This document shows positions 13,666 through 26,500 of a stretch of DNA of 64,000 bases, piece after piece (position 1 is the first letter of the stretch; every line of letters starts with the position of its first letter). The stretch is from Lepidurus packardi (Eukaryota; Arthropoda; Branchiopoda; Notostraca; Triopsidae), in the NCBI GenBank assembly GCA_023053545.1, contig JAKZAN010000001.1, forward strand, positions 9,444,565 through 9,508,564. Reading direction: 5' to 3'. Under the pieces are notes generated by a model that had not been told where the DNA came from, did no database searches, and saw nothing but the letters and a program-made list of their open reading frames with translations. Position numbers and translations under genes: made by a program.

Positions 13666-15228
13666 AAGTGGGTGTTTTGTTTACAGTTTATTGTACTGCT
13701 TTTGTAATTTCGCAAGTTGGGACTTGTTAGCCCCTGTTATTCCCAGCTTGATGATTCAATTTCCATAGGCAAAAAACTCGTAATTATATACTAGCCTGAG
13801 GAAATCCGGATTTCTTTGGTCGGTTACTCCTTCAACAGTTTTTTGCCTTTTAAACCACTATTCTACGTTCCATAAACTGAATAATGAGTAGTTTTTGTGG
13901 TTGAGATGGAATAGTTGAGATTCTTAAGCCAACCCAAACAAAAAATTCCAAGAATTTGTAAAAGTGTCCGTTGCAAATCACGGTCGGCATCTTAAAAGAG
14001 ACTGTTCGTCACAAGTTAAGCAAATTATAAGGATAAAACAGTCAGGATATATTTTGTGATTAAAGACAAGTACTTATATCAAAGACTTCGTGTAAATGCT
14101 GTCGGAATAATTACAACTTTCTCGATAGTGTCCTTAGTTTAAAGGATTCCAGTCGTAAACCGCACGATACGAAATATGTATTAATTTTGCTATTGTAACC
14201 AGAAATTGGCGAACACTTTCATTGACATTGTAACGAAATTCCGCCGACTTATTCTTCAATTTTTTTACAAAATCTTGACGTCGTTATGTAGCTGATTATT
14301 CCTACGCTTAAAATCTGCGTACCGCGTTGTTTGGCCCTGTATTTAATTAATACTCGGGTTTCCCGTTCAGAGCCGACGAGGTAACCACGTGCGGTAAAAT
14401 TTTTAAAATTACGCAACAATTTCTACCTTTTTCGTACGTCGAGCGCCAAATATTGGCTCTGTCGCTCGGTCTCTGTAGATCAAGTAGCTAATAGCCCAAG
14501 CGAGGTACTAGCTGTTTCCAAGCTTGACCAGTAAAAGACGATACTCGAAGCTGGAGTGCTTTGCGAGTACTACCAGTGGAAGTGCTATAGCTTTATGTTT
14601 AGAGGAGCGGAAATGAAAGCGTTTCCAAAATAACAACCAATTCAGCTCTTCTCCCTATTTTCCGACATAGAGAACACAAACTTTGGTGTTACATCTTAAA
14701 CATTTGGAGCTGTTTGACTATATTCATTTCTCCTGCTTGTCATATAGACAGGCGAAGTGGCATCGCACCATGTCCGTTCGAAAATAGTCCCTGTTTGGTT
14801 TGCTATAGGGTTTCCAAGAGCCTCGCTAGGTGACGTTACGAGTCCGTTTTCTAATGAAAGTCGTCCGCGCAGGACGTCTCTTAGCATGGTAACTCACTAT
14901 TCCGACTCTTGCCATTGGCGGATCTCGAGATTCTGCCAGCTAAGTGAAAGTGTTGCAGGCTTGACTATATTGGTCGAAATGGAATGGAAAGAGCGCAGCT
15001 CCTGGCTGCCATCAGATCGATGGGGCTTGCTCTTGGGCTGCGCATTTCTTGCTCTGCTCTGCTTTCCTGCACCATCATCCTGGAGAGAGAAAGGGAGCCC
15101 CGACGAAGCACACAAGACAGGAATGGTAAGGGATAGGTCTGCTTGGATTCTTCTCTTGATCCTCTCTGCCTCCTCCCTTCTCTTTCCCTCTTCCATTTGT
15201 TTGCCTCCTGTTTGTCCACCCTGAATCT

Positions 15229-17961
15229 GTCTAGACACCAGTCTAGACAAGGGGAGAAACGGGGACCCTGCCGGAGCCGACAGCCGAAAGTCTTGGGTTT
15301 CCTTCGGTGTGTGTTCTCGGTTGTCGTGCTACTTTTCCCCCGTCCAAATTCGTAGGCTCGGTACGCCCAAACGCCCCAGCTGGGGGTTAGAATGGCGTGC
15401 ACAGCCGGTTAAAGCTTACAACAGTAGGCCCCTGCAGCTAACGAGTAACGATCCGAGTGCGACTGTGCTGCTACGGTTGCGGTATGAGAGCTATCTCCCC
15501 CGGTCCGGACCCCATCATCGTCAGTTTTTCGTTATTTCCTTTTGAAAATCAATTCGGACTTGTCCAATGCGACCCAAACAAATTTATCTCTGCCTCTTGT
15601 CATAACAACAGAGAGACCTCTTGTTCAGTTTCTCTAACAGATAATAGAAAAGTCTGGATTTTGTAATGAAACCTACGGCTTTAAAGTCTAAATGGAAGCC
15701 AAGATTTATATATTCGATTCAACTTGTTTATTTCGACTGTATCTGTTACTTATATTTTTGTTGGAATAGCTGGATACTTAAAGTTAGTTTTGCAAGAGGT
15801 CAAAGAGATTTCGTGATGCAAAATTTGTAATCTGAATTCCAAAACAATAGATAAAGATCAATTCGGTTAGCCTTGTATGTTATGAAACCAGTCTAATCGT
15901 ATTCTAATTTTACTAAATTTAGTAGTATTTTCCTTTAGTTAAAACCTGGTTATATTTCTCAAAGAATAGAAAAAAACGAAAAGTTCATCGACTGAATTTG
16001 TTTATGATTATTAAAACAGCAAAATTTACTACAAAATCAAATATCGAAATCTGCCATAGCTTAGGTTACCAAATGATAAAAAAATTTTTTTGGGCGGGAT
16101 TTACAAGTGAAATAAATCATGTCTGGTGCGCCGAGTTTTTATCTAATTAGACTTATAAACATGTGAGTGAACAATCTGGGTCAAAACGATCTAGACAAAG
16201 TGAAGTCATCTGAAAATTTATGTCGGAACTATGGCATTGCCTTCGTTTTCTTTCTAAATACATGTAGCGTATTTGGTGATGTATATTAATTCACTTATTG
16301 TTGTAAATAGAATTGGATTACTGGAAGGAAAAAAGTTAGACGGGGTGTGGTATGTGGGTCAGCTTGAGAGGGGGTAAAGAGGCAAGAATTTTCACTGTTT
16401 TTCTTTGTTTTGAACGTTGAAAAGGTAACTTTTTTTCGTTCCAAACAAAAAATGGACTATTAGGTAGTAGCCTCGCCGCTCTGGCGTCTGTTTTTTCTAT
16501 TTTTTGTTTTTTATTTAGCTAATAGCCACACACAAGAGACCACGGGCAAGAAGGAATAGGCTAAAATAGTACAGTTCCTGGAAATAGGTAACGGCTATCG
16601 AGTAAGGAACGAATATCCATTCCAAGTGACAATCATACGAAATTGCTTTGTTAGTAGCTTAAAGTAGGATGTGTACTGCCTGGTCTGGGGTGTGATGAGG
16701 GTAAAATTGTTTTAAGCAGTTAGCAACAGGGCCGAAACTTTCGCCTCGCATAGATTTGGGGTGGAACCAGACAGAGACAGTTTGGGGGTGAGACGCAAGG
16801 TGTTCGTTACCAGAGGGTAATTTTTTTTTTATGTATCAGATCTTTTGTCTACCCTTCTTTGCATTTTCTACTGTCGTTTTAAGGGTATCTCGGCCTGAAC
16901 AATTATGGGTAGTAGTTCAAAAACGAGTCCCAGGTCGCTCGACTAGTCACAGAGAAATGTCTAGGTATTTAGTCTTTCGCTTTCATCAGTTATAGCTCAT
17001 GTCCTAGTCAGTGTGTTTTTCTTATGTATAGGTTCCCATATTCCTGTTTCTACCAGCCTATGAATATTGCTCTGCTCCGCTCCCGAGATAATGCCAAGTT
17101 GTTAATTGATAAGAGGAACATAAAGAATGCAGGTACGGGACCTTGAGCTTGTTTCATTCCGAACAAGATGCAGTCGAAGCCTTGGCGGCCATTTGCATAC
17201 GGTTACTGCAGTGCACCAAAAGGATCCTTATTGTTATTTATCTTTTCGCGAAGATTTTCTCCTGTACAGATGGGATTACTGGGATTGGTCTGCTTCACTA
17301 TTGATTCATGAGAGTTCATGGGAGGACCCCCCAAAAAAAGTAAAAAAAAAATATAGATATATAACCGCAATTGTCTGAAAAAAATCATGATGATTCAGTG
17401 GTTCGCATTTTCCATAGAAAAAAAACTTTCTTTCAGAGGAAAACGAGAATCTGGTGCCGTTTTGGATTCTTGTTTTCGTCCCCAAGTTGCATAAGGGACT
17501 GTCCTCGGCGTAACGGACTGCTGCAGGACCTAGTTCCCCTGCTGCTTTGTATGCAATGGTGTGTTAGGGAGCATCAGGTGCAAAAATTATGGGTTTTTCG
17601 TCGGCGCCGGCATAAAGTACCCTCTTTTTTTCATTTTCGTTTGTATTTAGCTGGAAGAGGTTTTAATGTGGTGCTGCAGTATCAAAACACGAGGCAGCAA
17701 AACTTCAAGTAATCTCTCTCCCTGGCCAAAGAGAGAGAAAAAAGGGAAAAAAATGTTTCTGTCTAGACGGGCTAACGGCGTCGCGACGCCCCGGTTGTTC
17801 CAGTCCCGTAGCAGCTAGCTCATGGTGGGTTCGTTTTACTTAACCAACCCGATACCGTTGGGCTCGTCATGGTGCTATTGCACTCCGCCACCGCTGCTCC
17901 TGCTTGCTGCTGCTTTGGACCGACCTGACCTCCAACCCAGGCACGAGGTCACCGTCTAGAC
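15229..17961. promoter_or_regulatory. Cluster of four perfect GTCTAGAC palindromes (Smad-binding-element match)
   Basis: GTCTAGAC occurs at 15229-15236, 15241-15248, 17761-17768 and 17954-17961. The first two are separated by only four bases. This octamer is the classical palindromic Smad-binding element recognised by the MH1 domain of Smad3/4 (established knowledge). A random 8-mer is expected about once per 65 kb, so four in 2.7 kb of non-coding DNA is unusual. Whether they bind anything is inference. Confidence 0.35.
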
Positions 17962-20900
17962 GAAGCGTGTGAAAAGGGGGGGAGGGGTCCATGAGGGTTG
18001 AAGGCGGGGTACCCTTTCTATCCTTCCCCGTCGTCTGCTGCATGGCGTTTTCTAGGGACGGATCCATATAGATCGCTCGTCTGGGACAAGCAGGGCCTGG
18101 TGTAGCGGGCTAGACCAGACGAAGGGCAATACCATAGGCCTTTTTGGGTCGTCATGCCCATTTTCTTTTTCTTTTAGTGGATATCCACCGCTGTGGGCCA
18201 CTTGAGCATTCAAATGAAGATGGGAGGCAAATAGGCAGGCAACCAAGTCTCCCCCGAGTGAATGAACTCATCGAACGTCCCTCTTTAGCCCTCTTTTCAA
18301 AAGCAGGCTGAATTTGACAGTTGTCGTCCCATTTCGAAAATATAAATATTTAATTTAGGAACGTAAGTTTTGCCATTAATGGCGTTTGGTTAGGGAATTG
18401 GGCATCCTTAACGGATAAGTAGGAAATAGAGAATGACATTTTGAGAATAAAAACAGAAAAGGCATGTAACGTGTGTCTCCCTGAATTTGGAAAGTCGGGA
18501 TTAGGTTTCAGCCTTGACCGAGTAGAACGTTATCTATTTGACAGGCGTGTTGCTGAGTAATGCGCGGCTTTGATAAGCTGCCAAATTTAGATTTTCACGT
18601 TGCTTGGGTGTAACAATGCTGATTTGGGTAGGGTTAGGGGGAGACAGTTTTTATTTCTTTGGCTATATATGTTGAGGGTTGTGAGGGCGTTCACATGCAA
18701 CAACTGTTATTGTTAAGGGAGAACAATAGTCTTCGACTAAGGTTTTAACGTTTTTGGAAAGGACCTTCGTTGCTATAATTTTCATTTCGAGAGCTACAAT
18801 CTTACGCTAGTGATTCCTCTAATGGGTCTTTTTTAACTACTTTTAGTTAAGTAGAAGAGGGGGAAAGATGCGAGTTAAGCGTTTTATTAGCAACTTCCGG
18901 GGGGTAAAAGTTCTTTGGAATAGTTCCTGTTTTATTTCTTTATGAAGTTTGTTCTCCAGAATAGTGCTTCTCATTAATCATATAAACTAAGTATAACCGC
19001 ACGTCTCTAGTAAGCAAACCTAAAGTTCTGACACTGTATTCTCTTCATACTTGTCATTCCAAACCTGAGCAGTACCAATGAATCAACCTCAACAAACTCT
19101 CTCAACTTGTTTGGAAGGTTATATCATGCTGATCAAGACGAAACTCGCTATTAAAAACGTTTCTCCTTAAGAAAAGTGCCAACTTTTTAGGAAGTTAACG
19201 AGAATATGCGAGCATAATCTTTGTTTCGAGGGGAGTAGGTGGGGAATGAGGCCAACAGCAGCACAATGCTACCCTGCGTCCCCACCCGATTTTCCCATTT
19301 TCTTGTCTGTCTCATCTCTTTTTCCTTTTTCGCCTTGCGTTGGGAATGTTCAGAGAGTTCTCCCGTACTGTAGGTGCCGAACAGAAAGGGTCCGTCGTCC
19401 TGTAGCTCCCTCGTCTGTCGCGCAGGCCGAAGCGAAGCGAGTCAAAAGCCAGCACAACAGCTTGTTTCCAAGGCCCTCTGAACTGAACGTCGTATCCGGC
19501 GACGTAGCCGTTGGGCTGGGACAGACCCAGATCCGCCAAGCAATACAGTATATCCAAGGCGAAGAAAACGTTAAGGGAAAACCCCCCCGAAAGGCGAAAA
19601 CAACAAGAAAATCCATGCCACGGCTTTTTGAATTTGCGTGAAGCATGAATCTACATCAAAGGTTTATTTTATTTCTTTTTTGACCTTTTGTAATGGAATT
19701 GTTTGAGTTTTCTTAACAAATCAGAGAACCAGTCTTTTTTTTCGAGATATAAAAGCTTGTTAAAACGAAATGTCCTTAGTTTCAGCGCGAGGTAGGTCAG
19801 GGTTGTTTTTGCTTGGAGAAAAGTTTCGTCAATCAGCACACGTAAAAAAAGCCGGGCATTGAAAATGTGTGTGCGTGTGTGAAACGACGCATTGCACATC
19901 CGCATGCCATTTCCATTCCTTTCCTCCCGAATTTGGAACAGTCATTTAGTATGAGTCATCCTCCGGAATTTGCATCACATGCAGAACCAGGCCTAGACTC
20001 TGTCGTCACTATCTTCTCCCCAGTAAACTTTCAGTTGTCCCTTAAATTAAGCTTACAGTATAGCTCAGAGTTTAAAAAGCTTAAATTATACAGTATTCAA
20101 CCATTAAAGTAATATTATATTTCTTAACTGGAGTTCCTTTTCTCGCATCCCGTCCTCTTGAACCAATGAAAATTGGTATGCCTTTGATTGGAAAAAAAGA
20201 AACATTAAGCATTCCTTTCAGAAGGTATTTGTGCGTCAGGAAGGAAAACAGGAAGGCTTTGTAAATTACTGTTCATTCAGTTGTCAGATATTTTTTGTGT
20301 TGTTGTTAGAGCATGATTGTGTATTTATAATCTCCAACATTAAACATGAATGCAAAAGAAAATAAAGTCTCAGACAATGAAACGAAATGTTGAGCGAGCA
20401 TTGAGGCATCCTTGTTTTCGATGCAAATGCAAATAGTTTTAAAAAATACATATTTTATGCCAAGAATCAACAAGCCTCTCGTGGTGAAATCATCCGCAAA
20501 TTAATTAATTGCGGGTCTCATGTGGGGTTTCGTTCTTACCAATGGAAAGCAGTTTCAGGGGAAATTTTAAAACGTAGTACATTACTATACGTCTGTATTT
20601 CCTGCAGTTCCCATAAGGGCTGGGAGAGGTTTACACAACACAAGAATGACTTGGCAGTTTTCCGGGTCCTAGGATGTTTCGCCTGATCAGTGACAAAATA
20701 TATACGAATGCAATAAAGGAGGGGCTTGGGAAGTGACGTCGGATTCCCAGATCAAGTCAACGCGAGAGAGAAGATATCCTGGAATTTCTTCCTAGATATT
20801 CACTTGGGGGCCTCGCTTGTTATTCACTGTGGCGTAGTACAGTATATATTGTCCTAAAACATTATGTATGCATAACAGTAGGTGGAACGGTTGCTTAAGC

Positions 20901-22710
20901 CAACGAGTCAAGCTAGGGTCCATTGGAAGTATGAAACAGGCATGGTTCATGTAACGTTAAATGCCAGCATTGCGACAGAACCTTTGGTCGTAAGTGGAGT
21001 AGCCACTTCCCTCACGTGTGGAGAAGCTGGTGTAGCCGGTCCTATCTCGGATTTCCGAGGCGACGGCGTGCAAAGCTTCCACTCATGTTCTCAGGGATCC
21101 TGTCAGTATTGTAATACTCCTGAGAAAAATATAATCATAAGCGTATGGGTGCAAAAGGGTGGGGGGGGGGGAGTAACGAACGCAATGTTTGCGAAATCCC
21201 TTCTTCGCGTTTTTTACTAGAGGGAACCGACATTAACACGTGTATGGATGTAGGTAACGCTGACCGTCGTAAAATCTTGACAAGTGGCGCAGCATCGACT
21301 TTACTTTTACATGGTAACTCGACAATGGTGGTTGCTAGGCGAATTTCTGGCGCCTAGAAAAGGGAAGTTTCAGTCCCTTCGCGGCCTTGCGAATATGATT
21401 TGCCCTTTTGCACCATATCAAGGATTGCGAAATTTCATTTTCATTTTCTTTTGTGGGAATCCGACTTGGAAAATGTATGGATCTTTTTTTCTTATTATTC
21501 TGTTAGTTATCATTTTTGTTCGCAGTCCTCTAGGTAGAACTCATCCTCGAGCTTCGGAAAATAAAATAATGTGGGGTGGGGAGTTGAAATTAAAGAAAAG
21601 GAGGCGCTGACTGCTAGTTAATTTTTGTACTAAAAAAACTCCCCCAGAGCTTACGTGTCAGGACAAATAGAAAAAGGAAAGAAAAAAAAACAGCTGACAA
21701 GAACTAACTTTCAAATTTGAACATCTGAAGCTAGCAAAAGCATGGCTTCAGAGTTACATTTTCCTTTTGGGAAAAGCTTTGGGCCGTTGCTGATTGTTTG
21801 GCCCCGGAACTTGTTCGCGTTCTTGGGATTCTTGGCCTTCCTCCACCAGTTTTCAAAAAAGTCACGCAGGCGGCCCGAAATTTTGACCCTACAAGGTCTT
21901 CAAGCTTCAGCTGAACCTCGTCTGCTCATCTGCTCGGTTCTAATCCTACGCCTCCTTTCTCCAAGACTTCTGTGTTTTGTAACTATGTAACATGCTTGAC
22001 ATTCTATCATTTCCCGTTGCCTTTACAAAAGCTGATGACCTTCTTCTCTTTGAGACGCTTTCTGACCTGGGCTTTTTAGTAATTAATAAAAATGGTTCGG
22101 GCACGCCAAACGTGCTACCGCACAATGCGGTTATTTCAAAAGTGGCCGAAGACGCCGAGGATTTTTGTTAGACCATCGATTATTTCGCGGTGGAATTCCC
22201 GGACTTAAGGGGGAGACTTGTCTCGTCTCGCCAAGGAGCTGGAGGTTATATTGTACTTCGTTTTCCTTTCCAGACCGCCGTTTGTGTTTGTACTAACAAT
22301 ATCACGACCTACAACGCCTCCTTGAATACCCAAGTTTTTAACGCCTCCACGCGTTCCTGCCGTAGTTTGCTCTAGACTTCGCCTTTCGTAGTTTATTCAA
22401 TCCTACGTGATGACACGGAAAATAATGCGAAACACTTAGCTGATTTAGTGTTATTTCCCGGTAAGCGAGTCTCAACTTGCATTGGAAAGGACGCGCAAGA
22501 ACATTTCAGTGGCCACATGTCCAGACAAGCCGGGGCTTGGCCACCCTCCTCGGTGATCACCAAGGGGATAGGAACAAACTGTATAGGGAGTGTTCGATAC
22601 TCGTAAATTAAATTCATATTCCGTAGACAAGAAAAGTTCCTTATGTAACCCTGGTTTTAATAATATCGCGTTGCCTTCTTTCTACATTAATTATTGAGTC
22701 CAGACAATTA

Positions 22711-23540
22711 CAGTAGATGCCGCTTATTGTGATCACTGGTTATTAGAATCAGCCGCTTTATGGAATCAAATTTTAAAGGACCGATTCAAAATGATAAAAT
22801 TCATAGCATTTTAATCGGTTATTAGAATCAAACTTTCGGATATTAGGATCAGTTTCAAAAGAATCTTTCACATGTACTATAGTAACAAAACTACAGTAGT
22901 GATATTGGTCCATAGACTTTGCATATTGAGCAATGATGCATATTGACCAATGACATCGCTTTTACGTCGTTTTGACCAATCCTGTCACTCCCAGCCTACT
23001 ACTACGCTTATGGGGAAATCCCTTCTAAACTCCCCTGATAGTTAAATGAGCAGGTTACTCAATTGAATGACCAGTTTCTTTAATTGACCGGGAAAATTAG
23101 AATGGATATCGTGTTGAGAACCCTACGTACTTAACGTATGGTTATATAAAAGTGGCGAGGAACAAGGAAAGGGTTGATTTAAATGTGAAAGAGAAGTTGC
23201 AGCTCGTTGAATCTTAGGACAAGGTAAATTTAAAAGATTTGCCACAAAGGGAAGCGGCCGTTAAATTAGGAATTTCTCAATCATCTCTATCAAAATGGCT
23301 GAAAAATCGTTACGAACTAGACAATAGTGGGTGAAGCGAATAAAAAAAAAGAGAACGTGTGAGAAAGTGTAAAAAAGTAGACGCTGCTTTGTTTCTCTTG
23401 TTTAAATAAGCCAGTTCGTTTCACGCACCGATTAATCGCAGTATTCCTTTGCATATTTCTGATTTTCGGTTATTAGAATCTCCGCTTAATAGAATCAATA
23501 TTCACTTTACAAACGTGATCAAATTAAGCGGTATCTACGG
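22711..23540 (+). mobile_element. Tigger/pogo-type (Tc1-mariner) element, copy 1, degenerate
   Basis: Imperfect terminal inverted repeats: left CAGTAGATGCCGCTTATTGT, and a right end whose complement is CCGTAGATACCGCTTAATTT. TA flanks the left end and lies within two bases of the right. Subterminal GGTTATTAGAATC motifs recur on both sides. The interior keeps a broken N-terminal piece of a CENP-B/Tigger-like transposase. The element lies in the gene-poor interval. Copies 2-4 in this window share the terminal and internal sequence. Confidence 0.85.
23152..23407 (+). pseudogene. Remnant of Tigger-type transposase DNA-binding domain
   Basis: Reading from 23152 gives [19 protein letters not shown], a TAG stop, then NLKDLPQREAAVKLGISQSS and LSKWLKNRYELDN before a TGA. 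After a small shift it continues RVRKCKKVDAALFLLF. This has the layout of the HTH-psq/CENP-B N-terminal DNA-binding region of pogo/Tigger transposases (KxxxA..LGISxSTLSxWLK, then RxRKxxxxxVDxALxxWF). No DDE catalytic domain follows, and the stops and frame change show that it is dead. Confidence 0.75.
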
Positions 23541-26500
23541 TGTACGGGCACCACAGTGTCGTATTAAATCAGATTCTGCGCCATACTGACCTATAAAAAC
23601 ACGTGTTGATCATGTATAAAGTTTACACATAAAAAATACTTCGCGTTTGGGGGACCTATTCCAGCTTCCTACTCGTAGTACCATATATCACTGGTGTTAT
23701 GCTGAAATTTCAGTAGCTTCTATTGATCGACGTTTCAAATCGGATTTATGCATGCTAATGCGATTGGTTACCCCCCTTTTACGTTTGCTTTCCACGTCTG
23801 ATATCTCGAATATGAAGGGGACAGGAAACGTTTAAAAATGGTATTTACTTTTGTTTCTCGTAAAAAGATTTATTTCTTTTAAACGTCTTCAGTCTATTTA
23901 GTTTTCGAGCTTAGATTGTTTTTTGCGTGTTAATAGTACCTTTACCTTTGGCTTGGATTGGATTTGGTGTGGTTGGCCCCTACCGTCAGTTGAATATTGG
24001 TCTTTTCTCGGAAAAACCACATACATTTTAGCGCTATTGAGCACAATGTGCAGGGCGGTTGATATTTTGGGGTTTGGGAATTTCCGCTCGCTTCTGAGAA
24101 AACGACTGGCTTTTGCGGCTCAGAGTATGGGGATTACAATTCAAAGGCCCTTGTTATATCAGCGTGTCTTTTAATTGGCTAGTTCATGAATCCTGGCTGC
24201 GATTACTCGATTTGGAATCTGGAAATAAACAGTGTGTCTTCCTTGTATCGGCTACAAATGAATGAGCATAGTTTCTCAACCTGCACACGTGCAGGAAAAA
24301 GCAGACGATCTCTTCTCTCTTTCTCTATTCTTTCTCGTCTGTATTGTACCGGGCGAAAAGAGAAGAGACGGAGACGTTTGGCTTGGGCATGGTGACGTGC
24401 ACTGCACACACCAAACTGGGGTATTGACCTTGGTCTGGCTCTAGGGCTGCTGCCTTTGCTTGCTGCAGTGCAGAGCTTAGGCGGCTTGCCGGGACCGGGG
24501 CCAGGGACTTTGGGTGAGACCTTAGGACCTTCCAGCAAAGCCACTCTCCAGGCCGGGCCTGGGGTGCCACATTACAGTCGTTACTCACAGACAGACTGCC
24601 AGTTTCAAAATCTTTTCCCCCTCTGCGCCTTAATTACTTGGTTAGAACGCTGGTTTCTACCTTGGAAAATCGCCTTGCTGTCCGAATCAGGTTCCAGGTA
24701 TTTATTAGGGCCACAGAGGTGTGAGACGCTTCAAAACCTTGTTGGACGAGGATGTGGATCGCATTACATGCCAGGCTTTTCCGCCGCCTGGTTGAGCGTC
24801 GAGGTGACACGTTAACGCTATGCGACAGCTGCAAAATACCGGATGAGGACGGGCGCGGGGCATCTTGGCCTGTATATGTCTCTGTTCCACAAGTCCGGGC
24901 GCCGTTCGGACTCTTCCGACGTTCCGAGGAGCGAGCGTGGTGTGGTTCGAAGCCCCCTTCAGCCGGAACACCAACGTGTCCTTTGCGCCATTCATAAAAG
25001 AGTAGCTTTCTAGAGCCGGTCGGTGAGGGTGGAGCCGCCGTAATAGGTTCAGTGCATGGCAAAGTACAAGGATGCATATGGCGATATAAATAAAGGAAGG
25101 GCGATAAAGAGCCAGTCTGTGGACGAAACGTGGGTGGGCGGGAGCTAGAGTAGGAAGCATATGAGGGGTACAACATGAGTGATGAGGAGAAAGGCGACAG
25201 GCGAAAAAACAAAAAGTCGTCACATGCTGCTGACGCATTGGCGTTACTACCTTCATTGATCCTAACGCTCAGCCATAGTCGCTAATGCGAGAAATTTATA
25301 TGTTTTGACAGACTGAGCTGAGGTATACATGTATGACTATAGACCGGTGATATCGTGATACGCCAATCCCAAACGAGCCCAGAACCGTTGATCTGAGACT
25401 AAGGCTTCAGGAGCTTCCTTGTTCGAGGTATGTCTCTGAAGTCAACAACGCAACGAGTCTGGGAATCTAGTTGTAATTAGGGAAGGTAAGCTTTTAAACT
25501 CGCCCCGGTTTTTCATGTTTTTCAGGCGATTCGGCTGTTGTTATTACGGGGTAAAATGGGGACCGAAGAGGAGGTGATTGGTGTGTTGGTGTGAGGTTTT
25601 GAAATTATGGGGCCGCGTTGGGCAAGCAAGGGGGCTGGAATCGTTGTTACACATACTCCGCACCAGCAACTTTGAGACCTGGATGCACTTGATTAGTCAC
25701 CCACCTGGCACGTTGGTTTGGGTTTTGGCTTTTGGGTTGCGTTATAGATAGTCATCTGGGTTGCGCCAACGTGCGATTGGGCAAGGCTGCGGCGTTCTTT
25801 AGCCTTACTTGTAAAAGGTGAATTCATTGTCCACAATTCACAACGTATAGGCTTGGGGGATTTAACCGTTTTAGGATTTTTCTTTGTTTGTCTTTTTTGC
25901 CTCTACCAGTCCCGAGTGACACCCATTTATCAATGAATGCTTCGTCTCTTCTTTTGCATATAGGGAACGCTGAGGTCGGCTTCGAAGTTTACTATTCACA
26001 CACATGGAATGCGGGAAGAAAACGTCGCCCCCTTGTTCCTTGCGTCACCTCCTCGTTTGCTCGTGTTCCGAAAGTATGGCTTGTGTGGGTGGGTCTCTCT
26101 TTTTCTTGCTGCATCTTGCGTTCGCTATCAGCTCAAAGCGAATGACGCACGTTGCCTGTCCAGCGACCACGAACAAAGATAAGATACGATGAGAGATCTA
26201 GTTAGCAAATAAAAAAGACAACTTCCGAATTCTTTGCGTCAGAGACGGTCGCTGGTCTCCGGTCTGCTCCTTAACTTGCTACAAGCTTGTTTTGGGGGCA
26301 AGAGATGTTCTTTGGAGTTCGTTCCTCGGGTGCAAGCTGTGGGCAGTAGAAGGGAATGTCGCGGGTTATAAAGAGGCGGAGGAGCAGGCGAAAGCCCTCT
26401 CGCTCTCTCTCTCCTCTCTCCAGACGCGCTATGTAATATCTGCATGTGCATGTCGGGAATCGAACAATCGACCGGAAGTCGAGGTCGGCGACGACGTCAG

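Noticed and set aside
24634..25212. 192-codon open frame on the minus strand
   Set aside because: Low-complexity Ser/Pro/Arg composition, overlapped by another long frame in a second phase, no domain and no splice or promoter support. A likely chance frame in GC-rich DNA.
26440..26475. TTCGATTCCCG-like T-arm (minus strand) suggesting a tRNA
   Set aside because: No matching acceptor, D or anticodon arm could be drawn around it; the same holds for a GGTTCAAGACC at 55150.
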